In this document: in pieces, positions 30,780 to 41,115 of the stretch
Layout of the letters: each line of letters begins with the position of its first letter
Numbering within the stretch: the first letter of the stretch is position 1
Source: Corynebacterium glucuronolyticum
GTDB lineage: Bacteria; Actinomycetota; Actinomycetes; Mycobacteriales; Mycobacteriaceae
NCBI GenBank assembly: GCA_022772305.1
Contig: JALFAQ010000002.1
Span: 1 to 64,000, forward strand
DNA length: 64,000 bases
Direction of reading: 5' to 3'
Made by a program: the position numbers and the translations under genes
Notes under the pieces: generated by a model
What the model was told of the DNA's origin: nothing
Databases searched by the model: none
Seen by the model: the letters and a program-made list of their open reading frames with translations, nothing else

Positions 30780-31472
30780 TTAGTCCTCTGCAGGGTAGAT
30801 GCGGACGGCGTGGACGATGTCCTCGGGGAGCGAGAAGGTGGAGTCTTCTGTGATGATTTCGCCCCATGCGCCGTGGTTGATTGCCTTCAGTGCACACCCT
30901 GGGCGGAGAGCCGCCTCGCAGAAATTGCGGAAAACGCTCTCATTGACCTGGACAATTTCGTGCAGCTGTGCGAGGGTGCCTGCAATCTCTTTCTCTTGTG
31001 GGAGGTCGACGATGCGGACTCCGAGCTTGGTGGGCTTCGTGTCCTCTGATGGCGTGTCGAGCTCATCGAGGCCGGGAATCGGGTTCCCGAAGGGCGAGAC
31101 GGAGGCAGTGGAGAGAACCTTGGTGAGGCGGTTTTCCACGTCGTCGCTCATGACGTGTTCCCAACGGCAGGCCTCGTCGTGAACCTTGTCGATGTCCAGG
31201 CCAATGACCTCAGAAAGGAGTCGCTCGGCCAGGCGATGCTTGCGCATGACCGCGGTTGCCCGCTCGCGACCTTCCTCCGTCAGCTTCAGCCGGCGGTTGG
31301 GCTCAACTACGAGGAGGCCGTCGCGCTCCATGCGGGCAACGGTCTGGCTGACCGTAGGGCCGGACTGCTCTAACCGTTCCACAATGCGGGCGCGGAGGGG
31401 AGGAACGCCCTCTTCCTCCAGCTCAAAGATGGTCCGAAGATACATCTCGGTGGTATCCACAAGTTCCTTCAC
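30780..31472 (-). CDS. dtxR: Iron-dependent repressor DtxR
   Basis: MKELVDTTEMYLRTIFELEEEGVPPLRARIVERLEQSGPTVSQTVARMERDGL; HDEACRWEHVMS metal-binding motif. Confidence 0.97.
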   Translation of the reverse strand: MKELVDTTEMYLRTIFELEEEGVPPLRARIVERLEQSGPTVSQTVARMERDGLLVVEPNRRLKLTEEGRERATAVMRKHRLAERLLSEVIGLDIDKVHDEACRWEHVMSDDVENRLTKVLSTASVSPFGNPIPGLDELDTPSEDTKPTKLGVRIVDLPQEKEIAGTLAQLHEIVQVNESVFRNFCEAALRPGCALKAINHGAWGEIITEDSTFSLPEDIVHAVRIYPAED

Positions 31473-31779
31473 GGAATTCGCCTTTCAATCCGGTCGTTTT
31501 GCTAAAACCTTACCAATAAATACTGGCTTGTGCCTGTGTTGGGCTGCACAGGGCTTCGTTCCCCACAGTCTACCGCGAAGCGGCGGGCACAAGCGGTCAA
31601 TTTCCGTCCGTGGACTCTCATCTTTCCTCTCTACGTGGGATTTTGCTTGTCGACGAGCAGTGCTCGCCGAAGACTATGCTGTCACCGTCCGTTCTGAGCT
31701 GACGCAAAACCCCTCGGCGGGGTCTATCCGTCGAGGGGTGAGTAGGAGTAGTGTTACGGCGCGCGAGACGCGGTCTGGG

Positions 31780-33117
31780 CTAGGAGAGTGCTAGCCCCTT
31801 TTGCTCAGGGAGGGTAAACGCTGCTGCGGCAGCGAGGGCAAAGGCGATACCGAAGACTCCAAAGACGGTGATGTGACCGCCAAGGAGAAGCAGGGGCGGA
31901 ACGATAAGCGGTGCAAGGATCGAACCGATACGACCGAAGCCGGCGGCAGCTCCTGTGCCGCGTCCGCGGACGGACGTGGGGTAGAGCTCTGGACCGATGG
32001 CGTACAGTGCGCCCCATGCGCCGAGGTTAAAGAAGGACAGGAGGCAGCCAGCGAGGATAATCGCCCAACTGGTGGTGGCGAGGCCGAAGAAGACGGCGGC
32101 CAGCGCGGAGCCTGCAAGGAAGACAGACAGCGTGACGCGGCGACCCCAGACCTCGATGAGCCAGGCAGCAGCAGCGTAGCCCGGGAGCTGGGCAAGCGTG
32201 ATGATAAGCGTAAAGCTAAAGGAGCGGACAAGGGTGAAGCCCTGATCCATGAGGAGCGAGGGGATCCAGGTAAAAGCCCCGTAGTAGGACAGTGAGACGC
32301 AGAACCACACGCACCACAGTGCGACGGTGCGGCGTCGCAAAGCAGAAGACCAGATGCTGCCGGCAGCCGTAACAGACTGGAGATCCTCCGGCGGGGTAAT
32401 CGTCGCGTCCTCCGGTTGGTGTCCCTCGGCTCGGGCAGCATCTTCGAAGCTGGTCACGACGGCCTCGGCCTCTGCGTCCTTCCCTTTGAGCTCAAGGTAG
32501 CGAACGGATTCGGGAATCGTGGCGCGCACATAAAGTGCGTACAAGGCGGGCAATGCGCCGATGGCGAGCCCCCAGCGCCACCCGTTGTCGTTATGGGCAA
32601 CGACGAAGGTGCCGATGACGGCGGCAGCGATCCAGCCGACGGCCCAAAACGCTTCCAGGAGGACAACGATCCGGCCACGAACACGACGCGGGGAAAATTC
32701 GCTGACCAACGTCGAGGTGACGGGAAGCTCCGCGCCCAGGCCCATGCCGGTGAGGAAGCGGAAGATGAGGAGCATAGCGACAGACGTCGCCAATGCGGAG
32801 GCGCCTGTGGCTATGCCGTATACGAGGAGCGTAACGGAGAAAATACTGCGACGTCCGTAGCGGTCGGCCAAGAGACCGCCGAATGTGGCGCCGATGGCCA
32901 TGCCGATGAACCCGACGGAGGCGATCCAAGAGGTGACGGTTTTGTCTAAGTGCCAGTCGACGGCGAGGGACGCGATGACAAAGGAGACGAGCCCTACGTC
33001 CATGGCATCGAGTGCCCAGCCGAGGCCAGAGCCGAGAAGTAGCTTTTTATGTTTACGTGTAAAGGGGAGTCGATCCAGTCGCTCGGAGCGTGTGGGAGTC
33101 GACGTATGAATATTCAT
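31780..33117 (-). CDS. MFS transporter (sugar/aromatic acid-type)
   Basis: 12-TM ORF, FGGLLADRYGRRSIFSVTLLVYG MFS signature; start at MNIHTSTPTRSERL. Confidence 0.9.
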   Translation of the reverse strand: MNIHTSTPTRSERLDRLPFTRKHKKLLLGSGLGWALDAMDVGLVSFVIASLAVDWHLDKTVTSWIASVGFIGMAIGATFGGLLADRYGRRSIFSVTLLVYGIATGASALATSVAMLLIFRFLTGMGLGAELPVTSTLVSEFSPRRVRGRIVVLLEAFWAVGWIAAAVIGTFVVAHNDNGWRWGLAIGALPALYALYVRATIPESVRYLELKGKDAEAEAVVTSFEDAARAEGHQPEDATITPPEDLQSVTAAGSIWSSALRRRTVALWCVWFCVSLSYYGAFTWIPSLLMDQGFTLVRSFSFTLIITLAQLPGYAAAAWLIEVWGRRVTLSVFLAGSALAAVFFGLATTSWAIILAGCLLSFFNLGAWGALYAIGPELYPTSVRGRGTGAAAGFGRIGSILAPLIVPPLLLLGGHITVFGVFGIAFALAAAAAFTLPEQKGLALS

Positions 33118-33277
33118 GTCATGAAAACTTAAGCCTGAACTTATGTTCTCGAGTGACTTTTGGCGCTTCTCCACCAATTTAGGGGTGGGATACTATTTGC
33201 CCCGCATTCTCATCGGCCGTCACTCGAGAGAACGTCCGTGGCGACTCATCCTGGACAAAGAGGGGTGCGGGTAGGAA

Positions 33278-33322
33278 TGAAAACCCGCCTCCACTGTGAC
33301 CATTTCACAGTGGGGGCGGGTA
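33278..33322 (-). terminator. Rho-independent terminator of sigB
   Basis: acccgcctccactgtga / tcacagtgggggcgggt long stem downstream of sigB. Confidence 0.7.
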
Positions 33323-33375
33323 ATCGAATGCGTGCAGTACGTATAGGCTTATGCAGCTTATATAGCTTCTACAGT

Positions 33376-34359
33376 CTATACGGCGTAGGCGCGGAGCTTG
33401 TCTGCGCGGGAGCCTTCGCGAAGCTTCGCCATGACCTCGCGCTCAATTTGGCGGACGCGCTCGCGGGAGAGTCCGTAGCGGCGACCGATCTGGTCGAGTG
33501 TGCGGGGAACGCCGTCGTCGAGCCCGTAGCGCATCCGGATGACATCCTGCTCGCGTCCCTCGAGGGTGTCGATCACAGTGCGGATGTCCGAGTGGCGGAG
33601 GGAGACAACGACGGCCTCTTCGGCATCGGTGGCCTCGGAATCTTCGATAAAGTCACCCAGGGGTGCTTCCTCATCTGTGCCAACTGGCATATCAAGGCTG
33701 ACCGGGTCGCGGGACTGGCGGAACAGCATCTCGATCTTGTTCTCGTCAATGCCAGACTCTTCGGCCAGTTCCTCGTTGGTCACTTCGCGGCCAAACTGCT
33801 GGTACATCTCGCGCTTAATCCGGGAGAGCTTGTTCACCTGCTCTACGAGGTGGACGGGGAGGCGGATGGTGCGGGACTGGTCAGCCATGCCGCGGGTAAT
33901 AGCCTGGCGGATCCACCATGTGGCATAGGTGGAAAACTTAAAGCCCTTGGCGTAATCGAACTTCTCCATTGCGCGGATGAGGCCCAAGTTGCCCTCCTGG
34001 ATAAGGTCCAGAAGTGGCATACCGCGACCGGAGTAACGCTTGGCTAGGCTGACTACGAGTCGCAGGTTCGCTTCGAGCATATGCTTGCGAGCCTTGTCGC
34101 CTTCGCGAGCCAACTCCTTCAAATCGCGCTTCATGGCGCGGGTGGGCTTGTACTCCGGGTCATCGAGGAGATGCTGGGCGTAGAGGCCAACCTCAACTGT
34201 CTTTGCTAATTCGACTTCTTCCTCGGCGGAGAGAAGCGGGGTCTTGCCGATGCCATTTAAGTAGACGCGGACAAGGTCTGCGGCTGGATTGTCATTCGTT
34301 TGGTGGCGCCGATTCCGCGGATCGACCTTGCTGTCTTCCTGCTTGACTTGTGTTGTCAT
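33376..34359 (-). CDS. sigB: RNA polymerase sigma factor SigB
   Basis: Sigma-70 regions 1.2-4.2: [53 protein letters not shown]; no long N-terminal extension. Confidence 0.94.
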   Translation of the reverse strand: MTTQVKQEDSKVDPRNRRHQTNDNPAADLVRVYLNGIGKTPLLSAEEEVELAKTVEVGLYAQHLLDDPEYKPTRAMKRDLKELAREGDKARKHMLEANLRLVVSLAKRYSGRGMPLLDLIQEGNLGLIRAMEKFDYAKGFKFSTYATWWIRQAITRGMADQSRTIRLPVHLVEQVNKLSRIKREMYQQFGREVTNEELAEESGIDENKIEMLFRQSRDPVSLDMPVGTDEEAPLGDFIEDSEATDAEEAVVVSLRHSDIRTVIDTLEGREQDVIRMRYGLDDGVPRTLDQIGRRYGLSRERVRQIEREVMAKLREGSRADKLRAYAV

Positions 34360-34564
34360 GTGGCAACCTCCAACCGATCGTCGTTAACTTTCTACATGGT
34401 TCAACGGGTTTTCATCGGTGAAGGTTCCACCACACCTTAGACTACCCCTAAACGGGGGTGATGGTTTCGGGGTGTTCCGCGCGCCTAAGTGCTAAAACGC
34501 AACATTAATGGTTTTTTCCATCCATTATCCGCACCGTGAGGAGCCCAGGGGGAGTACGGTGGCC

Positions 34565-34612
34565 TGCTACAAAAACGCCCGAACCCCCGGTAGCGCGTTC
34601 CGTTCGGGTGCT
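34565..34612 (-). terminator. Probable terminator of dtd
   Basis: cccgaac...gttcggg stem followed on minus strand by cgtttttgt. Confidence 0.6.
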
Positions 34613-34648
34613 ATCGCTGAGCGGTTACGTGACAAGAGAATAAGTTAG

Positions 34649-35086
34649 TTATTCGCACTCGACGAGGACGGTGAAGGGGCCATCGTTGACGGAGGATACC
34701 TTCATCATCGCTCCGAACTGGCCGGTTTCCACCGTGATCCCACGGTTGCGAAGTTCCTCAGCGATCTTGTTAATGATGGGTTCTGCCTCCGGCCCCGGCG
34801 CGGCATCTGACCACGATGGGCGACGCCCCTTGGCCGTCTTGCCCATGAGTGTGAACTGGCTGACGAGGAGCACAGGAGCGTGGGCATCCGTGACGGATAC
34901 TTCGCCGTCGAGGATCCGTAGCTCGGCAATCTTTCGCGCCATCGTTTCCCACGCCGTTTCTGAATCGTCGCGGCCAACTCCTACAAGAGCGAGTATCCCC
35001 CCGGTTTCTGGGCAGTCGATCGCGCCGACAACCTCCCCATCAACAGTGACAGCTGCTTCTGTTACTCGTGTTAGAACAGCGCGCAT
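34649..35086 (-). CDS. dtd: D-aminoacyl-tRNA deacylase
   Basis: [43 protein letters not shown] (SQFTL motif). Confidence 0.95.
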   Translation of the reverse strand: MRAVLTRVTEAAVTVDGEVVGAIDCPETGGILALVGVGRDDSETAWETMARKIAELRILDGEVSVTDAHAPVLLVSQFTLMGKTAKGRRPSWSDAAPGPEAEPIINKIAEELRNRGITVETGQFGAMMKVSSVNDGPFTVLVECE

Positions 35087-35262
35087 TCGGCGGATACCTC
35101 TCTCATTTCTCGGTGTTTCGATGGTCGGAGTTTATCTTCAGGGTAGTAAACAGAAACTCGTGAGGAGGGTCGGATCAGATCGCGCGCCGACGCAGCGGGC
35201 GCAACCTTGGACAAGGCAGGCAGAGGCAGGCAGGGAGGCCAACCACCCGCCGAGCCGCGAGC

Positions 35263-36828
35263 CTACGGGAGGAACTGCGGTGACACGAGATCTGCAGGGA
35301 GGATCATGCCATGCTGGATGAGCGCGGTTACAAGTGGCACTGCCGTGCGTGTCAGCTCGTCCTCGTCGAGACCGCGGGCCATGGCAAACAACCCGCACAC
35401 CTCGCCCAACGACAGGCCCTGCGGGTGCAACCCTGAAATGAGAGAGCACAAATCCTCATCAATGTCGTGCGTGTAGGCGAAGCCGTCCGTACGTGTCAGC
35501 CGCAGGGCCGTCTGGTTCCAGCCTGATCCTTGCTCTGTATCGGGAAGGGCAACATCTTCCTTCGCCACCGTCGGGCGGACGAGGTACGTTGCCGAAAGAA
35601 GCGAGTCGGGCGTCTGTTCGCGGAGCCACTGCGCCCGGGTGAAGAACTCGGCAACCTCGGCACCCGCGTCCGGGCCGAGGGGAGTGAGAATCTCCTCCGT
35701 AAACACCTCGCTTGGTTGCTCCGGAGCCAGCGCGCTGAGGTGGATCATTCCAAGGCCGATGCGTTCAACACCTTCTTCGGCAAAAAACGACAACCATGCG
35801 CGTGTTGTCCCCTTACCCTTGTCGGACCGCGGATCGATGCCCTCGTCGCGCAGTAACAAGGCCGTGTAGGCGGCAGGGGAGACCTCGTCACGTTGGATTG
35901 CCCAGCAACACACGCCGGTATCGGGGACAAAGGACGCGACATGTTGTTCCCATCCTTCGCCTTCTCCCAGCGCCCAGGCACCGAGGATATGGGCAGTCGC
36001 GCCCTCATGGAGGTAGTCACGCACGGTACCGACGACAAAGCGCGTCGCGCCGTCCAAGTCGAAACTGGATTGGCGATATGTCTTGGCGGCCCCAGGAGGT
36101 GCGATGACGAACGGCGGATTGGCGATGATCCGGTCAAAGGTCATCGATTGCACAGGCTCAAACCAGGAGCCCTCGGTGAGCGTTACCCCCGTGCCGGCAA
36201 GCGTCAGCGTGGCAAAGTCCAGCGCTCGCCGTGAAATGTCCGTTCCCCACAGCTCACGGGCGTGCCCAACCTGGGAAAGCAGGAGGGGCCCTGCGCCGGT
36301 GCCAAGATCGAGGACGCGCGCCACGGGGGTTGTGGGTACGACATCGAGCATGAGGCGCGAAGCTGCGCCCAACCCCATGACATGGTCATCGCTGAGTTCA
36401 CGGATGCGCATTGAAGGGTCCGGATCGGAGAACACCCACCGCGGGACACCACCAATGGCGTGGGGTCGGATGTCACAGATGAATTCCCCCTGGCGCGCAT
36501 CGGTGACAGACGGCTCCTCGCTAAAGGTCACGAGCCCAGTCTCCGCGCACCGGTCGGCAAGCGCCGTGCCGAGTGCAGAATCCAGATCAGCCGGCAGGTG
36601 GAGGATCGCTGCGCGTACAAGCTGATCGATGGGCCTTCCCGCCTCCGTGGCCACCTCCACCGGTGCGGGTTCCCCGCGTGCAATGCAGCCGAGGATCTCC
36701 GCGCCGTAGGTTTCCGCAAGTCCGTCTGGCGTAAACCCGCAGTCGGCAAACCTCTGTGTGAGGTCGCGTCCGAGTTGTTCCCTGGGCGTTGCCTCGAGCT
36801 TTCCCTGTGGCGATTGCATGCGTCTCAT
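35263..36828 (-). CDS. Class I SAM-dependent methyltransferase (HemK-like NPPF motif)
   Basis: VARVLDLGTGAGPLLLS SAM motif, FDRIIANPPFVIAPP; N- and C-terminal accessory domains. Confidence 0.85.
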   Translation of the reverse strand: MRRMQSPQGKLEATPREQLGRDLTQRFADCGFTPDGLAETYGAEILGCIARGEPAPVEVATEAGRPIDQLVRAAILHLPADLDSALGTALADRCAETGLVTFSEEPSVTDARQGEFICDIRPHAIGGVPRWVFSDPDPSMRIRELSDDHVMGLGAASRLMLDVVPTTPVARVLDLGTGAGPLLLSQVGHARELWGTDISRRALDFATLTLAGTGVTLTEGSWFEPVQSMTFDRIIANPPFVIAPPGAAKTYRQSSFDLDGATRFVVGTVRDYLHEGATAHILGAWALGEGEGWEQHVASFVPDTGVCCWAIQRDEVSPAAYTALLLRDEGIDPRSDKGKGTTRAWLSFFAEEGVERIGLGMIHLSALAPEQPSEVFTEEILTPLGPDAGAEVAEFFTRAQWLREQTPDSLLSATYLVRPTVAKEDVALPDTEQGSGWNQTALRLTRTDGFAYTHDIDEDLCSLISGLHPQGLSLGEVCGLFAMARGLDEDELTRTAVPLVTALIQHGMILPADLVSPQFLP

Positions 36829-36979
36829 GTATTCATTATCTATAAAAACGCGGGCGAAAAAACTCAGCGAAGCTCAGCAGAGCGAAACGTGCGAAACACA
36901 CCGTGCAAGGAAGCGTCGATAAGCCCCGGGATCGCGTAACACGGACACCGTGACCAGAGCTCGTAGGAGAGGAGGCGAG

Positions 36980-37687
36980 TCACTGCGCGGGGTCGTCCTC
37001 ACCCGGAGCCGCGTCGCGCCGGGGGTCGGCCCGCTCGAGCGCGGGAATAGTAGTCGACGCGTCCTCAGCCGGGGACGGTGCGTGGAGCGCTGCATAGGCG
37101 GAATGTGCATGCTCGGCGCGGGCCCGCTCTGGCCTGTACACGTTCTGCTCCCGCTTATCACGCGGCTCACCAGCCCCGTTGGCGATGACCACGCTGATCC
37201 AAGGGAGTGGAACAGAGATGAGGAAGATGACCCAGCTCAAAATGATGTTGTGCCACACAAGGTAGGTGATCGCCGAGCCGACGAGGAAGGGGATGCGCAT
37301 ACCCTGCATCCACATGTAGATGATCTTTCGGTGCTCGTGGTTTTGCCACGGGGTGCGCTTTTCCTGATCCGTGATGAGCTCCACAGAGGTACTCCGTCGT
37401 GCGTGCGTAGACCACCAGTGGCGCAGCGAGGACTGGCTGGAGCTGTCATCTTCCACCTCCGATATATCCGCATCGATGACACCGGGGGAGGGATCACGCC
37501 CATCGGTGTGGAAGTGAGATGACTGAGATGACTCAGATGAAGCAGTAGAATCTGCGTACTCAGAGGTGTCCCCGGACTCGTTCTCGTGCCCAGGGGACGA
37601 GGAAGCGTCCGCCGTCCGGGCCGCGTCAGTCTCGCGGGGGTCGCGGCGCTGAGAACTCTCGCCTGGGTATGAGCCTGTCATATCCAT
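36980..37687 (-). CDS. DUF3099 domain-containing membrane protein
   Basis: ELITDQEKRTPWQNHEHRKIIYMWMQGMRIPFLVGSAITYLVWHNIILSWVIFLISVPLPWISVVIANG. Confidence 0.82.
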   Translation of the reverse strand: MDMTGSYPGESSQRRDPRETDAARTADASSSPGHENESGDTSEYADSTASSESSQSSHFHTDGRDPSPGVIDADISEVEDDSSSQSSLRHWWSTHARRSTSVELITDQEKRTPWQNHEHRKIIYMWMQGMRIPFLVGSAITYLVWHNIILSWVIFLISVPLPWISVVIANGAGEPRDKREQNVYRPERARAEHAHSAYAALHAPSPAEDASTTIPALERADPRRDAAPGEDDPAQ

Positions 37688-37739
37688 TAGCGTAAACCCA
37701 ATTGAGCATTTCTGGGGAAACTGGGGCATGATAGGGGGC

Positions 37740-37979
37740 GTGCCTACTTCTACGAAAACTATTGAGCGCCCGGATGTGCGGGAGGATACATCCACGTCAG
37801 ACGACACCCCACGGTTTTTCCACTACGTAAAGAAGAATCAGATTGTTGATTCTGCCGTGAGTGGAAAGATGGTGGTTGCTCTCTGCGGGGAGACCTTCCC
37901 CGTCCGGAAGCAGGCGAAGCCCGGTTCCCCTGTCTGCCCTGATTGCGAACGAATCTACAAGAGCCTGCGTAAAAGGTGA
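37740..37979 (+). CDS. DUF3039 domain-containing protein (putative zinc-binding)
   Basis: RFFHYVKKNQIVDSAVSGKMVVALCGETFPVRKQAKPGSPVCPDCERIYKSLRKR; GTG start. Confidence 0.85.
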   Translation: MPTSTKTIERPDVREDTSTSDDTPRFFHYVKKNQIVDSAVSGKMVVALCGETFPVRKQAKPGSPVCPDCERIYKSLRKR

Positions 37980-39697
37980 GTATGGGGCTTCGTAATTGGC
38001 AAAAACGTGCGCTTGATACCTATCTACGAGAAAACCCCAAGGACTTCCTTGCCGTTGCTACCCCTGGTGCCGGTAAGACGACATTTGCGCTGACTGTTGC
38101 CTCCGAGCTGCTCAAGCGCAGGATCGTTAACCGTGTCATCGTTGTCGTTCCCACCGAGCACCTGAAGACGCAGTGGGCCGAGTCGGCAGCCCGCTTTGGG
38201 ATTGCTCTCGACGCGCACTTTTCAAACACCGACGGCGTGAACCCGGCCATGACGGGCGTGTGCGTGACCTATGCCCAGGTGTCCATGCACCCCTACAAGC
38301 ACCATGCCGTGGCAGAGGCGAAGAAGTCTCTCGTCATTCTCGATGAGGTCCACCACGGCGGCGATGCGAAGAGCTGGGGCGAGGGTATCCGCATGGCCTA
38401 CGCCGATGCTGAGCGACGCCTCTCACTCACCGGTACGCCGTTCCGCTCCGACGACGCGGCGATCCCGTTTGTGCGCTACGCACCGGACGGTGACGGCCAC
38501 CTCGTCTCGCAGTCGGACCACACGTATGGGTATGGTGACGCACTCGCCGATGGCGTTGTGCGCCCCGTTGTCTTCCTTGCCTACTCCGGTCAGGCTCGCT
38601 GGCGCGACAGTGCGGGCGAGGAGTACGAAGCGCGTCTCGGCGAGCCTCTCAATGCTGAGCAAACGGCGCGCGCGTGGCGAACTGCGCTTGATCCCAAGGG
38701 TGATTGGATCCCCGCAGTGCTGCAGGCTGCCCAGACGCGGCTTGAGCAGCTGCGCCAGAACATGCCCGATGCAGGCGGGTTGGTCATCGCGACGAACAAG
38801 GAGACTGCCCGCGCCTACGCCAAGATCTTGGAGCGACTGTCACGGTCGCCTGTGACTGTCGTGCTTTCCGACGATTCGAAGGCCAGCGAGAAGATCGCTA
38901 ACTTCTCCGGCAATCAGGACGAGTGGATGGTCGCTGTCCGCATGGTGAGTGAGGGCGTGGATGTTCCGCGTCTCGCCGTCGGCGTGTACGCGACCTCTGC
39001 GTCTACCCCGTTGTTCTTCGCTCAGGCAATCGGCCGTTTCGTGCGTTCCCGGATGCCGGGGGAGACCGCCTCCATTTTCCTGCCTTCCGTTCCGGTTCTT
39101 CTTGATCTGGCCGCCAAGCTGGAGCAGTCCCGCGACCACGTTCTCGGTAGGCCTCATCGTCCCTCCGAAGGCTGGGACGACGAAGCGCTCAACGACGCGA
39201 ACAAGGAGAAGAACGAACCCGATGCAGAAAAGGGATATGAGTCCGTCTCCGCCGAGGCGGAGCTCGATTCCCTCATCTACGATGGGTCCACCTATGGCAC
39301 TCCCACCTTTACTGGTTCCGACGAGGAGCGGGACTACCTCGGCTTGCCGGGGCTTCTCGACGCCGACCAGATGCGTGACCTGCTCCGTCGTCGTCAGGAA
39401 GAACAACTAGACAAGCGGGAGCAAGAGCGTAAGCGGGAAGAAGCCCGTCTTTCTGAGCAGCGCAAGAATGCCTCCTCAACAGGGGGAGTAGCTGCAGCGA
39501 AGTCTCGTGTCGCCTCACAGGAAATCCCTCGGCTACGCAAGGAGCTGAACGCGCTTGTCCAGATCGCCGCAGCTCGTAAAGGTAAGCCACACGCCCAGAT
39601 CCACACGGCGGTACGTAAGGCCTGCGGTGGCCCGCCGACTTCGATGTGCACGGCAGCCCAGCTGCAGGAGCGCATCGATTACCTCCGCCGCTGGTAG
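37976..39697 (+). CDS. SF2 DEAD/DEAH-box helicase
   Basis: VATPGAGKTTFALTVASELL, VILDEVHHGGDAKSWGEG, SLTGTPFRSDDAAIPF; overlaps DUF3039 stop by 4 bp. Confidence 0.9.
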   Translation: MSMGLRNWQKRALDTYLRENPKDFLAVATPGAGKTTFALTVASELLKRRIVNRVIVVVPTEHLKTQWAESAARFGIALDAHFSNTDGVNPAMTGVCVTYAQVSMHPYKHHAVAEAKKSLVILDEVHHGGDAKSWGEGIRMAYADAERRLSLTGTPFRSDDAAIPFVRYAPDGDGHLVSQSDHTYGYGDALADGVVRPVVFLAYSGQARWRDSAGEEYEARLGEPLNAEQTARAWRTALDPKGDWIPAVLQAAQTRLEQLRQNMPDAGGLVIATNKETARAYAKILERLSRSPVTVVLSDDSKASEKIANFSGNQDEWMVAVRMVSEGVDVPRLAVGVYATSASTPLFFAQAIGRFVRSRMPGETASIFLPSVPVLLDLAAKLEQSRDHVLGRPHRPSEGWDDEALNDANKEKNEPDAEKGYESVSAEAELDSLIYDGSTYGTPTFTGSDEERDYLGLPGLLDADQMRDLLRRRQEEQLDKREQERKREEARLSEQRKNASSTGGVAAAKSRVASQEIPRLRKELNALVQIAAARKGKPHAQIHTAVRKACGGPPTSMCTAAQLQERIDYLRRW

Positions 39698-40221
39698 TGA
39701 ATGCTCCAAACGCCAAAAACTAAAGACAATAAAAGGAGGGGGAAGATCCCACTCCTTTTTCTTTCTCCCTTCGCCATACGCCACCGATCCCCGCGGGGGA
39801 CGGTTCGCTTGCCACCCTCTAGACGTGCCGGAAACGCTCCAGTCAAAACACGAGTATGCGAGGTGCGCGAGGGAGGGGCAAGGAGACTGGTTCAAATCGT
39901 CGCTGCCACTTTACCGACTTTGCCCGTTGTCGTGCATCCCACACTGCGGTTGTTCTGCGATAACTTGCCTATATGCCTATATATTGCCACTGCGACCAGC
40001 AAAGAATACACATTCTTTTCCAATAATTTTCCGCAAGACAGATCACAGAGAGACAACAAACAGGGACAAACCGGCCACAAAGTGTTAGCTTTTTTTATGT
40101 CCCCCAAACGCAGGGGCACATCAATAGCTGCAGCAGGCACCTCTACGGAATTTGCTCCCGGTCGCGCCACTGCTGCACGACACAACTACATCCTGTAAAC
40201 AGCGATGCGAAGGACATAACA

Positions 40222-41049
40222 ATGGCCGATATGGACGACAAAGCAGGCAGCAACGACAACGCTGGAGTGGACAACACAGCGGAAATGACAGAAACGCACG
40301 CGTTTCCAAGCAGCGGTAACAAGACTACGGAAGCTACGAACGGTACGTCCGGATCCCAGGCCTACACCCCGGAGAACTCTCATACCCCGGAGGTAGCGTC
40401 GGAAAACGAAATAGGAGGAGACGCGACAGCCCACACGGCGAACGTATACGGCGAGGGCGCTACCGCCACGCAGTCCTTCGAACAGCCTGTCACCGCCCAC
40501 GGCCAGTACCCGCATTCCGCCAGCTCTAGTCAGCAGCCGCAAGCCTCTTTCTCCCAAGGAATCCCGACAGTCCAGTATTCCCCGTGGGCATCGGAGGCTC
40601 CCTCAGTATCCGGTGCAACCGGCGGCTACCCAGCTTCTTCTGCGTACCCGCAACAGCAGCCACTGACAGAGCAGGCCTCTGCCACGCAGAATCCCGTCTG
40701 GACAGGGGAGAGTAGCAGCACCGGTGATCACAAGGGGTTCTTTGCCGCGCTGTTCGACTTCTCCTTCTCCCACTTCATCACGCTGAAGTTTGCCAAGTTG
40801 ATTTATATTCTCGCGGTCGCGCTCAATGCCGTGTTTATGTTTTTCGTGGTGATTGGTGCTTCGACCTTTGTCTTTGATGATTACTACGGATTCTTCTCTG
40901 GCCTGCTCATCTTCATCTTCGCCATCATCGCTGCTGCCGTCAGCGCTTTGCTCAACGTCATCTTCCTTCGGATTGGCCTCGAGCTCGCAGTAAGCGTCAT
41001 CCGGCTAGCCCAGAACTCAACGGAGATCAAGAACAAACTGAATCGCTAA
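40222..41049 (+). CDS. DUF4282 domain-containing membrane protein
   Basis: Low-complexity Gln/Ser/Thr N-terminus; FDFSFSHFITLKFAKLIYILAVALNAVFMFF...RIGLELAVSVIRLAQNSTEIKNKL. Confidence 0.82.
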   Translation: MADMDDKAGSNDNAGVDNTAEMTETHAFPSSGNKTTEATNGTSGSQAYTPENSHTPEVASENEIGGDATAHTANVYGEGATATQSFEQPVTAHGQYPHSASSSQQPQASFSQGIPTVQYSPWASEAPSVSGATGGYPASSAYPQQQPLTEQASATQNPVWTGESSSTGDHKGFFAALFDFSFSHFITLKFAKLIYILAVALNAVFMFFVVIGASTFVFDDYYGFFSGLLIFIFAIIAAAVSALLNVIFLRIGLELAVSVIRLAQNSTEIKNKLNR

Positions 41050-41064
41050 AACAGCAAACTGAAA

Positions 41065-41095
41065 GGGCGACATCCGCATTACGCGGATGTCGCCC
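41065..41095. terminator. Bidirectional terminator between the DUF4282 gene and sigA
   Basis: gggcgacatccgc-attac-gcggatgtcgccc, 13-bp perfect stem. Confidence 0.8.
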
Positions 41096-41115
41096 TGTGA
41101 TGTTTAGGCGTGCTA

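Noticed and set aside
39720-40220. Plus-strand ORFs 39555-40088 and 39701-40198 as genes
   Set aside because: They overlap the helicase 3' end or the intergenic region and have low-complexity, non-conserved-looking sequence; more likely promoter region of the DUF4282 gene.
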